From positions 17,284,248-17,348,247 of the forward strand of contig CM030710.1 of NCBI GenBank assembly GCA_017979445.1: 64,000 nucleotides of DNA, read 5' to 3'. A program made the position numbers and the translations under genes. Positions 44,990 through 56,956 of the stretch are shown here, in pieces. Each line of letters opens with the position of its first letter. The stretch's first letter is position 1. The stretch comes from Akebia trifoliata (taxonomy: Eukaryota; Streptophyta; Magnoliopsida; Ranunculales; Lardizabalaceae). A model generated the notes under the pieces. The model saw only the letters and a program-made list of their open reading frames with translations, did not search any database and was not told the origin of the DNA.

Positions 44990-45201
44990 AAATGGACCCC
45001 CTTACCTTGAATCAAGGTTGGACCAAACATGCTCTATCTATACGAGAGTCATCAAAAAATGTCAAAATGACATGTTTTTCAAAAATACAACTTCGGGTGA
45101 CCATTCATACCCATTTCCGAAAATGAATGGTGGCGACTCCAAAACACCCCAAAGTGGAGGGATGTTTTTAAAAATGTTTAAAATCCCGTGTCCACAAATT
45201 G

Positions 45202-48200
45202 ATCAAGACTTCAATTGATGGTAGTGTTCAATATGTGATGTTAGATTAGAGAAAATAAATAGAAAATGATGTGAAATAAAACTACAAAATGAATTATAAA
45301 TACCGTAAAATAGTATCTTATTATTGAAATGAGCGAGGCTTATATTCGACATAATAGCCTTAAGACAAATTTTGCCCCTATAATGTGCTAATAGTCTTTG
45401 GATGTCTGTCTCCTAGGATACAACGCTCCACACATGTACAAGACAACACTCCTAGTGTACAAGTACAAATGAACTTGTACTGTGAATTGTACCTTCAAGG
45501 ATACACGAAAAAATCTCTTGAAAGTAGGAGGGCACTATGAAAGTAAGAACTAAATTGAATGAATGCAAAAAACAAGAACAAATGAGAATCTATAGAATTA
45601 GAGTCTCTCTGGATAGTTATCAAGACTGTTGAAAAGTGTGCTTGCATTGTGACTATTTGAACAGACACACATGTTTGTAGAATTGTGACACCATTTATGG
45701 TCCTTTCACGCATACCCATGTGAGGTTTAAATTCAAAGATTTTCACCCTCCTACATGCACAATGCATCGCATGTGCACACACACACTAAGTTTTTTTAGA
45801 TCAATGGGTTCAAATCCCTTTTAGAACCCATGGGTCCTCTCGTGCACATGAGCTTGACCCATATTTCTCTCACACTTACTACACTATGTGAAAGCTTCTA
45901 TACAAGACTTACATCATTTAGTTGTTTCTATCCAATGCGGGACTACAATTTTAAACCACAACTTACAAACTGACCACTTAACTCTTATTTTCACATTTTA
46001 CTTTAACTTTAACTTTAACTTTTGCGATTACTTTTACTTTCACTTTCATTCAAACATTAGGATAAATCCCGCATTAATCCAACAGGTAATAAGAGAGCTA
46101 ATCCACTTTTGTATATGAGATAAGAGATCCTAAATCCTTTCTTCAATTAGTAGGTTTCCTAATCATAAAGGTTGCATACTTAAATCGAAATTTCATATCC
46201 CTTTTTAGACTCCTATTGATATCGGGATATATTATTGGAAATTTTTTATTCTTTAATTTTGGGATTCAAATTTCATCAGGAAATCAAAGACCGTCTAGGC
46301 CTAAGGGCCACACCAAAGCATGAACAAAAATTCTCCCAATCAAGAAAGGTTGGGAGAGTTAGAGAGCTTGTCCACTTAAAATAATAAAATAAGAAGTTCA
46401 AATAATAAATAAGATAATATGATAATTCCCACCAAGGTATTCTAGTATTCAAAACCAATTGTCTGGAGTAAACTAGAACATAAATGATGTACTAATGTGA
46501 ACCCTAAGCATTAATCATGTTTGATATGAAAAATAAAAAAAGAACTACACTAGAACATGCAAGATCATAAATACCTATTTATATACATTAATGTAAAGTG
46601 AGCTAATAAAGATGGATACTTGATATACAACATGAAAGCATTTATAAAAAAAAATGAAAATGATGGAGAATAAGATCATGTATAAATAAGTTCCTCAAGT
46701 CATGATAATGTACCCAAAAAAGTCCCAAAGTATGAGGAAAAAGTCTCCTCTCCAAGCCCTAACAAGAAGTCTAGCCAAATATGATGTGAGAGAACATAAA
46801 AAATGGCTTAGTAATAAAGAACAAGGAAGAGATGAGAATATGGTAGTGTAGATGGATGAAACTCTAATAATGGAATGTCCCAACAAAAATCCTTAAGAGA
46901 GGCTTTGTAAGGTGGAGGATTGGTTGGATGAGAGACAAGGGAAATAAAGAGGAGTTGGTCAAAAGGTGGTAAAAATAAGGTTTCCAAAGTGGTGCAAAGT
47001 AGAGAAGAGAGTAAAAAGAAGGGTAAAGTGAAAGTTAAAAATGACTAATGACTTTGGGAAGATGAAGCCAATGGGAATAGAGGAGAAATGGGTAGGTAAA
47101 ATGGTGGGCTCTCATTGGGGTATTTTGAAATGATTTTGGGGAGTGTGTTGACCTTCTAAGGTGATGTTATTCTCGCCCATGTCCGTGTCTCATGTAGAAA
47201 AAAAATATGTTCTTCTCAAATGAGAAACATAATGGAAGGTTTTGATGCTTCCATCAAGCTCTATGAGGGATCTAATAGCTAAGATGACTCCAACAAGAAA
47301 AAATGGTGAGGGGGTGATACGGTCATCATCAAAGTAAAGATCTTTTAACCCCCATGTGTGACACATGTCTCAAAAGATTCATAGGGTTCGATGATTTCTA
47401 AAGAGAGAAGGCCCATAGTCAAAAAGGTGGATCCAAACGAGGCTAGGAAAGCCTATCTAGCACCCATATCCTTTTCTAACGGGTGGTGGAGAGATACTTG
47501 AAGGCATCCACAAGACTTGCTTGGGGTGAATTTTTGACTTGGGGTTTAATTGAGGTTTATCAACCCTCATCCTTAACCCTGTTGGTTGGTACCCAGAGAG
47601 GGGTCTATGGGGAATCGTTTATTTCAATGCTATAATTACCAGAAAATACACGTAATGAGAATTTTGATTACTATGACTAAATTATTGATTTTACAGTCTG
47701 ATAATAACATAAAAAAGATATGAGAAAAAGTACTACAAATTTACATTAAAATAACGCTCTCGTCAATGGCCAACAATTATAGAAGTGATGATAATACTCT
47801 CAATTGACACTAAAAATATGTGTTGAAGAAAGCGATGTTTAGCTAAGAAATTAGTGTTAAAGAAAAGCGAAACTGAGGAACAAAGGATTTATGACAAAAT
47901 AAAAGAAGAAGATAATGAGGAGCACCCCAGCCATGAAGAATTTTGTAAGTGAGCACAAAAATGTTGTTTGTTAAGAAAATATCATAAAATAAGAGAAGGT
48001 GTTGTCTAAAAAAAGTGAGATGAGTGAAGCGATATTAGGGCCTTTTGAAAGAAATTTTGAAATAGGCTTCTAAGAGGTTACAATTAAAATTACTGTGTAA
48101 GAGGGGAAGTAGTCCCCTTGAAAGCATGCTATGAACAAACTATTTAAAATCATCCAGTATCTGTATGATGACTTGTTGATATGTTGAAAATATGTTGCTG

Positions 48201-48540
48201 GTGAGACAACACCAAAAGCAAGAAAAGCTACCCAAAAGCAAAAATCCCCCAACAAAGAACAAGCAGCTACTACCAGCCAAACAACTGTACAAATACCAAG
48301 AGTGCCAAAGCAAATAGAATGGGTAATAAACATGGCAAAATATTGTCAGGCAATGGAGATAGACATAAACAGGGTTATAGCTATGGTATATGATAAGACA
48401 GGAAATTGCTCTCTTTGCAACCCACCATACTTAGACAACGAGAATCGACGGATTTGATCACTAAGAAACCAGCTATATTCATAAGAGACGAAGTCGATAA
48501 AGACTTGTCACTAGAAATCCAGTATTCACATTAACATTGG
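45202..48540. other. Unassigned sequence
   Basis: No recognised gene. A hexamer run (CTTTAA)n with variants lies at 45995-46050. The reverse frames at 45495-45782 and 48070-48333 are hydrophobic or mixed but unsupported. Region 46500-47300 is A/G-rich on the plus strand. Confidence 0.4.
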
Positions 48541-50230
48541 TTTCATGGGTGAAAAAAGGCCTTCGACCTTGGAAGCATGAAAAAAAGGTTTGAAGAACTG
48601 GGCCTCATCTCAGCAATAGAAATATCCATGAACGACATTTATCCTAATGAACCCTTGTTGTCAGCATTGATGGAGCAATGAAATCCCGATTCACATACAT
48701 TCATATTGACCGGCAATGAATTCACTTTCACAATTGAAGATGCAGTAAGGCTAGAAAAACTACCGATGGCAAAAGATGTAGTGTATGTTCCCATAGATGA
48801 ACTTGATGATGTCTAGTTGCGAAAATGGATGCAGATGAAAGACATGAGAAGATTGGTTGGAAGTATTGCAAATCACGAAAAGCTCTACATAAGTCGATGG
48901 AAGGAGAAATATAACGGGTATTTTTATGAAGAAACACACTTCAATGCATTCCTAGTATACTGCTTTTCAATGTTGATTGCATTGGCCATGCCGTACAGAT
49001 GCATAAGTATAATCGTCTCCAACATTGTTGCGAGAGTGATAGAGAGGAAGGATGTGTGCCTAGAAAGTCTTTTAGTTGCTGAATTATATCAAGGACTATA
49101 CATCTATCATCATGACCTAATAACACGAGAAGCTGCAAGAGTAAGTGGAGCAGAAGTGGACAACCTTGGTGGTCTATTCTGGATTTTGTAGATATGGGCA
49201 TATCAAATATTCGAATCCTTGGATCTTGAGAAACAACTAACAATAACACTAGGAAATATCTATAGGACATGTTGTTATGGTGTGCAATAACCTCATATGC
49301 AAGATACTCTATTTTATGCGAAGGAATTGTGTACATTCCCTTGGATCACATAGAGACCGTATAAGAGAAATGAATATCGAGCATAACCACTTTTTGAGAA
49401 CAAAACCATAGTTGCCTAGATATCCACTGATTGGCTATATGCATATAAGATCATAACACCAAGATTTCTAATCAGAATGCATCCTTACCCATTAACTATG
49501 TGAAAAAAGAAGTTAGATACTACAACACCATTAGTAGCATACAATCCACATAGGGTGGCGAGACAATTTGGGTATGATCAAGATGTATCCATTCAGTGGT
49601 TTCTAGAAAACTTCAAATATATAAAGAATGTTATCCATTATTTCTATACAATTCCGTTCAAAAAAAGTCTTCAAGTGGTAGATGAAATAAAGAAGACGAG
49701 TAGAATATATAATATACTATGTTCAACATGTGAAGACAAGATGTCCAACTATCATTCAACTTTGCCAAGCATTACAAGGAATCTAGACAAGCCACCCGTG
49801 TGCAAATCAAAGAAAAGACAATAATATATGGTTAAATTGGCTTGAAGAAGGAAAATACGCCTCACTAGAACATTTACGAAGTAGGGGTTTGATGTATTCG
49901 TTGCTAGGAAATGAAAGAAACATTGATATTCATTGACATGCTTTAAGAGTCACTAATAAAAATTGAGGAAGAAGAGGAAAATGCTAGAAAAGGAAAAAAA
50001 ATGTGGTGGAAGAAGGAGAAATATTAAGAGATAGCAGAGATAAAGGGGGTAAAAAAAAGTTGCAAATATAAGGACAAGAACAAGGTCAAGGTCAAAAGTG
50101 AAGAAAAAATAAAAAGAAAAGAAACCAACTCCAAAATCCTCACCAGAGAGGAAAGAAAAATAAACAAAAAGAAAGCATGAAGTAGTACATCTACAATATG
50201 AAACAACAAGTGAAAGTAAGTGATAAAGGG
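48541..50230 (+). pseudogene. Plant mobile domain (PMD) gene, broken
   Basis: Plus-strand pieces decode to an aminotransferase-like plant mobile domain. At 48560-48810: FEELGLISAIE, then PLLSALMEQ with a stop for the usual W, SHTFILTGNEFTFTIEDAVR and LEKLPM. At 48817-49191 (124 codons): RKWMQMKDMRRLVGS, NAFLVYCFSMLIALAMP and DVCLESLLVAELYQGLY, ending GGLFWIL-stop followed by IWAYQIF. At 49555-49824: a VARQFGYDQDV segment. A Lys/Glu-rich tail extends to about 50230. PMD proteins (MAIN/MAIL family) act in plant development and silencing, and related domains ride in Mutator and Gypsy transposons. At least five stops make this a pseudogene. No terminal repeats of a carrier element were found; an Athila remnant starts 0.4 kb downstream. 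Confidence 0.65.
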
Positions 50231-50639
50231 TCTAGAAAGTAGTTTTTAGAGCTCTAATTACATAGACTTTATAGGTAAATTATATAGTAAATTCCCTTAT
50301 TCGATATAATTCATCATTAGTACATAATAATTATCAATTTTAATAAAATTATGTAATTTTACACTAATTACAGTTATTTACATGTAACATGAAAAAGTTG
50401 TAAAATTTTGAAAACAAATCAAAAAAATTCGAAGCATTTACTATGATCTAGGATCCGAACAAAGTCAACTGACCAAGACATAGACCTAATGGGCCCTCAT
50501 AGACCGCGATGCCTAGGTTGGGAAGGTGAGTAGTTGTTTAGTCTTAAGGATCCATTGAGCACGTGTGAATTTTTTTTAATTTTCTGTGCAAGTCTGTAAT
50601 ATATGTTAGGTAGGAGATCTCAGCAAAATCTAATTGAAC

Positions 50640-51640
50640 CATTTGACCTAGAGATCACAATATCTCATCCACTTCTTAGAATTAAAAGAGAATTCAATTC
50701 CATACCTATTCCTCAAATCCTAGAAATGGATCAACATCTGATCCTACCTCATCTAGTCTGAGAAGATCAGAGAACTCCCAATGAATTGTTCACCCCTATT
50801 ACAACCACCCCTCATTTTTATATTGCCTTGCTAGCAACCAATGTGACACAATTTGAAATTAGGGTAGCTATTATCAACATGCTACCTAAGTTTCACGGTT
50901 TCAAGAGTGAACAACCCTACAACCATCTTAATAAATTCTCGACCTTATGTCAAACATTTTGAAATGGTCACCTAGACGAGGAAAGTGTCAAGTTGAGGTT
51001 ATTCACTCTCTCTCTAAAATATCATGCTACAACATGATTGAATTCATTAGTCTCTAACTCAATCACCACATGGGATGAGTTATCAAAGAAATTTATGGCC
51101 AAATTTTTTTCAATGGCAAAAATTGAGCAATTCAAGAATGCCATTTGGAACTTCAAGGGAAGACTTGATGAAGAATTCTCTTAAACGTGGGAGAGATTCA
51201 ATGACTTACTTGTTACATGCCCTCATCATGGGATAGATAAAGTCCAATTGGTCAATTTCTTCTATCGAGGTCTCCCAACAACCCAACGTATCCTATTAGA
51301 GTCTATGTACAAAGGAAAGTTTATAAATTAGATTCCTAATCAATCAAGCATACAAATTCTTTGTTGAACTGGCTAAAAGTGCCCAAAATTTGAGCACCAA
51401 CTTAGGAGACTATGATAGAGAAGATATGAGAGCCAATAAGTCAGGCATGTATGAAGTCAAGGCTGACCTTAAAAATGCCATAATGAGCCTGGTCAATGGT
51501 CTGCAAAAGTTGAATAATAAATTTGACGCTTTTAGTGTCAAAGCTAATCACCAAGAGGCTACTCCTATAATGTGAGTCGCGACTAAGACATCAGTAGCAT
51601 GTCTCCTATGTGAGACTTTCGATCATTTCATTGAGAGCTA
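50640..51640 (+). pseudogene. Athila-type gag remnant
   Basis: The plus strand decodes, with stops, to FEIRVAIINMLPKFHGFKSE, then SITTWDELSKKFMAKFF, LVTCPHHGIDKVQLV and NFFYRGLP, in the order seen in Athila gags (ITTWxELxxxFLxKFFP...CPHHGL...FYxGL). The frame at 51390-51575 is its C-terminal part. At about 51599 the knuckle reads CLLCETFDHFIESYP, so the fourth ligand of C-x2-C-x4-H-x4-C is Y. Start of the element upstream is not identified. Confidence 0.75.
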
Positions 51641-52630
51641 TCCCAACTTAATAGTAGTAAAGCCCGAACAAGCCAATGTTATTAGATCATATAACACTTA
51701 TAGAAAACCCACTCCCAACTCCTACAGTCAAACATATCATCTTGTCAATATGTTTCATCCTAATTCCTCATACCGTCAGAATGAACATATTCGACAGGGT
51801 GGTGCTACTGATTTCCAAAAAGGCTATAATAGGCAGTCTCATCCTATTATAAATCTATCTTTGATTTCACAACAACAATATTCTTCACCTCAGAGTTCTG
51901 ATTCAAGGGTGATTGTCATTGACCCTATGACTAATTATTCTTCCTTAGTTGCACAAACAAACTTATCATTAGAAACAATGATACTGAGTTGTTGAAGCAA
52001 CAACAACAATTATACAATAGCAGATACAAACTAATTAGAACTAGTCACAAATTAATCAAGTGAATGCGCAAGCAATCAATAATCTTGAGGTTCAATTAGG
52101 TCAATTAGCACTCTCTATTGGAGAGAGAAACAAATGACAATTCCTTAGTCAAACAGTTCCTAACCCAAGAGGAACTTTCCTAAAGGAACAATATGAAATA
52201 GAAAGTCAACCAGGTCCTTCTTATGATTTTGTCCAAGCAATCCACACTCTAAGTTCAAGAAAACTAGTAGATAATCAGGTTCACGGGCCTAAGGAGCAAA
52301 ATGAGTCTCCACCAAAAGAAAAGAACCTGATTACACTTGTTACATAAGAAGATGACAAACAAAAAGAAGCATTTTCACCAGGCGAAACCAACTTAGCCAT
52401 TCCCAATACCCCATTTTTGCATAGACTTACAAACAATAGGAAAGAGAAATAATTAAAAGGAATTCTAGAAGTTTTCAAAAACGTCCAGAGCAACATTCCA
52501 TTTTTGGATGTAATCTGACAAATTCCCTCTTATGATAAATTTCTCAAGAATCTCACTATATTAAAGAGAATGACCCTTGTGCCAAGATAGGTTGTGATGA
52601 CAACTCACTCTACTTGTTTGATCCAGTAGA
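51641..52630 (+). pseudogene. Athila gag-protease connector
   Basis: Degraded Gln/Asn/Ser-rich sequence with frames at 51750-51995 and stops after. At 52080-52130 there is a NLEVQLGQLA-like motif and later a Pro/Glu-rich stretch, both usual in the connector before the protease domain of Athila polyproteins. Confidence 0.55.
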
Positions 52631-52639
52631 CAGTTATTT

Positions 52640-53222
52640 CAAAATTTGAGGACCATGGATGTCTTACCATTTCTGTGCACATTGGGGATATCATGATCGA
52701 GAAATGTCTATTAGATCTTGGGGCTAGTGTAAATCTTTTGCCTTTTTTTGTCTACAAACAATTAGGTTTAGGGGAACTCAAACTCATAGATATAACATTA
52801 ATCTTAACAGATAGTTCAGTCAAGGTTCCCAAGGGAGTAATGGAAGATGTGATAATCAAGGTAAAAAACTTATATTTCCCTATTGATTTCGTAGTTCTTG
52901 ACAATGAACCTGTTATCAACCCAAACAGCCATGTTCCTATCATCTTGGACAGATCATTTTTGGCAATGTTTGATGCTGTTATCAAATCTAGGAATAGGGC
53001 CATAAACTTATCTTTTGGAGACATGAAAGTCAAAATGAATGTTTTCCATAACAAATTTCAATCCACTAATGTGGATGATGTAGAAGAGGTCAACATAATA
53101 GACAGCTTGATCAGTAGCACGTTCAAAGAAACAGAAATGATTGACCCGTTAGAAGAATACTTAGGCCAGTTTGACCTAATTTTTGATATGGAGAAATCCA
53201 TCAAGGAGGTAACTCCTTATTA
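52640..53222 (+). pseudogene. Athila aspartic protease domain, open frame
   Basis: A 182-codon frame from 52675 reads through the protease domain: LLDLGASVNLLPFFVYKQLG carries the active-site D-L-G-A, followed by GVMEDVIIKVKNLYFPIDFV and PNSHVPIILDRSFLAMFDAV. The last motif is normally IILGRPFLA, so G and P are replaced. A downstream acidic stretch with EEVNIIDSL matches the linker to reverse transcriptase. In an intact element this enzyme would cut the Gag-Pol polyprotein. No stop in 0.5 kb, in contrast to gag. Confidence 0.8.
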
Positions 53223-53237
53223 GAATTCGTCCTTGAG

Positions 53238-53687
53238 ATGGATTTTAAAAAATGTCAACTAAAAGCCGAGAGTCTTTTCACCCCTTCATCTCCACCATTA
53301 GTTGGAAAGACTCCCAAGCTTGAATTAAAACAATTGTCAGAAACTCTGAAATACATTTCCTTAGGAGAGGCTGAGACTTTTCCGGTCATTATCTCACCAA
53401 ACATAGACGAGTCACAAGAAAAATAGTTACTTGATGTTCTAAGTGAACATCACGAAGCTATAAGTTGGACCATAACTGATATTAAAGGCATTAGTCCATC
53501 TGTGGTTATGTACCAGATCCAGCTCGAGGAAAATTCCAAATCTTTGAGAGAACCACAGAGGCAACTCAATATGGTTTTACAAGAAGTTGTCTGAGGGGAA
53601 GTCCTCAAATTACTAGATACATGTATTATATAACCCATCTCGGACAGCAAATGGGTTAGTCTAGTTCGAGTTGTTCCAAAGAAGTCT
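53238..53687 (+). pseudogene. Start of Athila reverse transcriptase, truncated
   Basis: Decodes to PKLELKQLSETLKYISLGE, then LLDVLSEHHEAISWTITDIK with GISP, then EPQRQLN and SDSKWVSLVRVVPKKS, with two stops. This is the RT entry segment (usual 'ISDSxWVSPVxVVPKKGG'). The frame is cut at VVPKKS by a Del/Tekay-like LTR at 53688, before the YxDD core, and no continuation is found on the far side. Confidence 0.8.
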
Positions 53688-56600
53688 TGTGACGTCCCCA
53701 AAACACTAACACAAAGTCCTATGTCAAATCTCGAGGTACTAGGTGGCGCCTCAAAATTTTGGTATAGTTTTATCTATTTATATTAGTATTCCAAGGCATT
53801 CAAACTACTTTACCTAGTAAACCATACACATGATATCCTACATATATATACAAAAATAAAATAATAGCGAAAGCCTATATATATCTAACAATGTAAGGTA
53901 GATCAAAATGCGAAAGAAATAAATAATATATAGGATTTTATTGAAACTTCTTACTCTAACAAAAGTCCTAACGCTCAACCCAAAATCTATAATACCACCT
54001 GGACGAATTGATGCTGCTAGGGGATTAGAGCCCCAGTACTCACCAAGTAACGGATAATGATCGTCCATTTGACCAACCAGTTGATCCTCACTTGCTAACA
54101 CTACTCTACATCGACATTGTCAAATGTAGAACTTGAAATAAAAAAAAATGAGAAAGAAATGATGAGTAATAATGGTTACCCAATTGAGAAGTAAAAAATT
54201 CCTACCAATAACCTCATCTTAGCATGAACGAGTAAGCATTTTGAATCATTTCAATACATGCAACGTTTTACAGAATGAACTATGATTAATAGCTACATAT
54301 AGTCAATGATGAGCAACTAAACAGTTAAAAATTCATATTACATCAATCAGCAGTACTCACTATAATATTTTCTTTTTACACGAATCTAATTGATAAAATT
54401 GAAATAGTAAACATGCTTTTCATTTTATAATCCAAAATAAGGCAATAGATACATAATACACAATTATGTAGTCATAGAATTAGAGAATTGGAAAGTTAGA
54501 ATTTTACAACTGTATTACTCCCAATCAGGACATGATCTTCCAATAATAAAGTATTAGTTCCTGATTTTGTGACTGGTTGATACATTACTACACTTACGGG
54601 ACCATTTACCCGACTTAGGTTGGCCGTTTTGATGTGACTGTAAGTAATGAATATCTTTTTGATGTGTTAGAATATTCGACTACTTTACATTGTTAATGAT
54701 CACTGACTAATCATCTTTGTTTATGCCTATCTGGCATGAATATGATTCCCACTATACAATCCCAATCGTGTATGACCACCTTTATATTATAAGTTTACTG
54801 ATAAAAATAGAAAGGAATAAACCCGAATTTCAATTGTGATTCCACTCTCATACGTGTCCCATACCACATATGAGTTTGGTTGTCCCTATCGTACATCCCA
54901 GGATAGTATATCACTCCAGATGATGTGATAGACTATCCCTTCAAGTATTCGCAAGCTCTTTAATAATTTATAAAATAGTTACATATACATATCATTTCTT
55001 TTCTTTGAAAATAATAAGAAATTAATATTATAGAGTTGAGAATGGATATCCAGTTTCCTACTATACAATTGTGGCCATCCGGTCTACATTAAATAATAAT
55101 AGATAACGTATAATCATAAATAAACATGCAAGTCATCTCATGAGAACAGAAAGTAAATTAATATTGGATATTCATTCATCAACCCATACATAACATCACA
55201 ATGTAAAATGCATACATCACTCCTCGGGTGTGATTATGACATTTTATGATTTCATCATCTTTTTTTATTTTTTTAGTTTTCGTACTTCTCAATGTTTCGA
55301 ACACAACATTCATTTTCTGATATTCATCTACTATGAGTTCATTGAATAGTAAATCTTTTTTCAAACTTTGAAATTCATTTTTATTATTTAAATTGAAAAA
55401 TTACAAAAATTTAATTAAAATGGGGTCCAAGCAGTGCACATGATCAAATTGGGAGAAATAATCCGGTGAAATATCCTATCCATGTATAATTTGTTATAAA
55501 ACACAATTAAACACATCAAACATGAGGGTCTTAGCATGAATTTTAAATAAAGAAAAGAATTCTATGTTTTTGAAATACGTCACAAATTTTCTTTAAAAAT
55601 TCTAAATACAATTTTCACAATCTACGGTTACCAATAAGAATCAGAAGCCCCTACCAATCTTTGGGTGTTAGAATATAAGAACATATGCAAAAACTGAGAT
55701 GATTAGTGTAGAAATCGAGGTAGATCTGATGTGGAGACAACTAATTTTTGAATCAGGTCTAGTGGTTTTGAAGATCTCGATGATGCCGTCATTTTTTCTT
55801 TCTACGGTAGATAATAGTTTGAACTCTATATAGATAAAATCGGAGGTTGAAAAGTCAAAACCCCCGTATCTTATGCGACTGATTTTTGATGAAATACAAA
55901 GAAAGATAAGAGAAAAAAAAAGGAATGAGTAGGATTTTTAGAGTTCCTTGTCATAGACGTTTTTGTTTTTTTCGCTGAATGTTGACGGGGACCCGCTTGC
56001 GATAGATCTCGAGTTTAAAGTTGGTTGAAACCAATGATTTTAAAAAAATATCTCTAGCTGGCTTTGACGAGTTTAAGAGATAATGAATAATAATTGAGAA
56101 TTAAAATTTTTTTTATATAAAATTTGTGGGACGAAATTAACGTTTTTGAAGTTGTTTAGTTTGACGATAACTCGATTTTTTGCACTCCAAAAATGACAAA
56201 TAAATACTTCATTTTCTATAATTTTTCATTGTAGATCTAATGGCATAGTCAGATTCTACAAATTCTTGTTTTAACAAAAATTTACTTTTTCAACCCAGTT
56301 TGACCTAAAAATTGAAGTTGTTTCCATTTTTTATGATAATTTAACTTTCCGGACTCCGAAAATGATGAGTAAATACTCCATTTTCTATAATTTGTCATTG
56401 TGGATCCAATGGTGTGATCAGATTTTAAAAATTCTTGCTTTTAATTTTTATTTTTAGCTTAATCCAATCCAAAAAATCGAGGATTTTGTAACTTTTCCGT
56501 TTGGACTCGCATTGAGCGTACTTATAAGCTAAAGTATGTTTTTCGACCATTTTGAATCCAATGGTGAAGTTAGATTTCATTAAAAATGATCATAAAAATT

Positions 56601-56694
56601 CTAAAGTTTTACCCTAAGTCCTATTTTTAAAATTTTGTCAAAATTTTATTATTATTTTTTTTCGAGATACGAACAAAAAACTCAAGATATTGCA
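53688..56694 (-). mobile_element. 3-kb Del/Tekay-like LTR, reversed
   Basis: Plus-strand edges TGTGACGTCCCC and ...GATATTGCA are the reversed forms of the TGTAATATCC...GGGGACGTCACA termini typical of long Del/Tekay LTRs. Element-sense U3 starts with 'tgcaatatcttgagttttt' and has three related direct repeats (below). The mid part has the '...tggttgtccctatcgtac' style sequence seen in the R region of such LTRs. Flanks (AGTCT / TTCTG) do not match, and the right side continues as a purine-rich tract in element sense, so this is probably a 3' LTR with little of the interior left. Frames inside (53838-54101, 55179-55364) are not genes. Confidence 0.65.
56165..56600 (-). repeat. Direct repeats in U3 of the 3-kb LTR
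   Basis: Units with 'cactccaaaaatgacaaata', 'ttttctataattt' and '(g/c)atc(t/c)aatgg' start at about 56180 and 56350, with a diverged third near 56505. Spacing is about 170 bp. U3 direct repeats often hold promoter elements. Confidence 0.65.
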
Positions 56695-56730
56695 TTCTGC
56701 CCCTTAATAAAAATTTTGTCATTGAAATTT
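56695..56730 (-). promoter_or_regulatory. Polypurine-tract-like sequence of the Del/Tekay-like element
   Basis: Element sense reads 'gaaatttcaatgac' then 'aaggggcagaa' up to the LTR start. A GGGG-containing purine tract before TGTAA-type LTRs is usual for this lineage. Confidence 0.5.
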
Positions 56731-56956
56731 CAATATCATATCTTATTCTTTAAATAGTCCTTATGGTTGACATTCATATCAAATTTAATATCTTTACCTA
56801 TCGTTCCATATTTTACTTATTGTGATATTTCGTCAAAACTCTTATCATAAACCTTATGATTTAAAATCTTTCTTAAGATGATAATTACTACATTCTAATT
56901 TTTTACCAATCATAGTCTCCCAATACTGCATAGAAGATCTCCTCGTATCAACTCAT

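Larger units (their letters stand above)
43261..45196 (+). mobile_element. Solo LTR of a second Tat-type family
   Basis: TGTAGACACCCG...CGTGTCCACA flanked by AATTG on both sides (43256-43260 and 45197-45201), so it is a complete solo LTR of 1936 bp. It shares with the first family the start, a TATA box (44502-44509), GTCAAGG-type repeats (44640-44700), the hairpin (44955-44989) and a TGGCGACTCC decamer (45131-45140), but has different sequence elsewhere. From about 43430 to 44640 the plus strand is almost free of G. The Pro/Ser/Thr-rich frames at 43258-43524 and 44153-44506 come from that bias and are not genes. Confidence 0.92.

Noticed and set aside
45131..45140. TGGCGACTCC as the primer site of a 5' LTR
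   Set aside because: The LTR continues to TGTCCACA at 45196 and is bounded by matching AATTG duplications, so this decamer is inside a solo LTR.
43261..53687. One single Athila element from the 43-kb LTR to the RT fragment, with PMD inside
   Set aside because: The 43-kb LTR is a solo LTR with its own target duplication and Tat-type features, so it is not the 5' LTR of the downstream Athila remnant.
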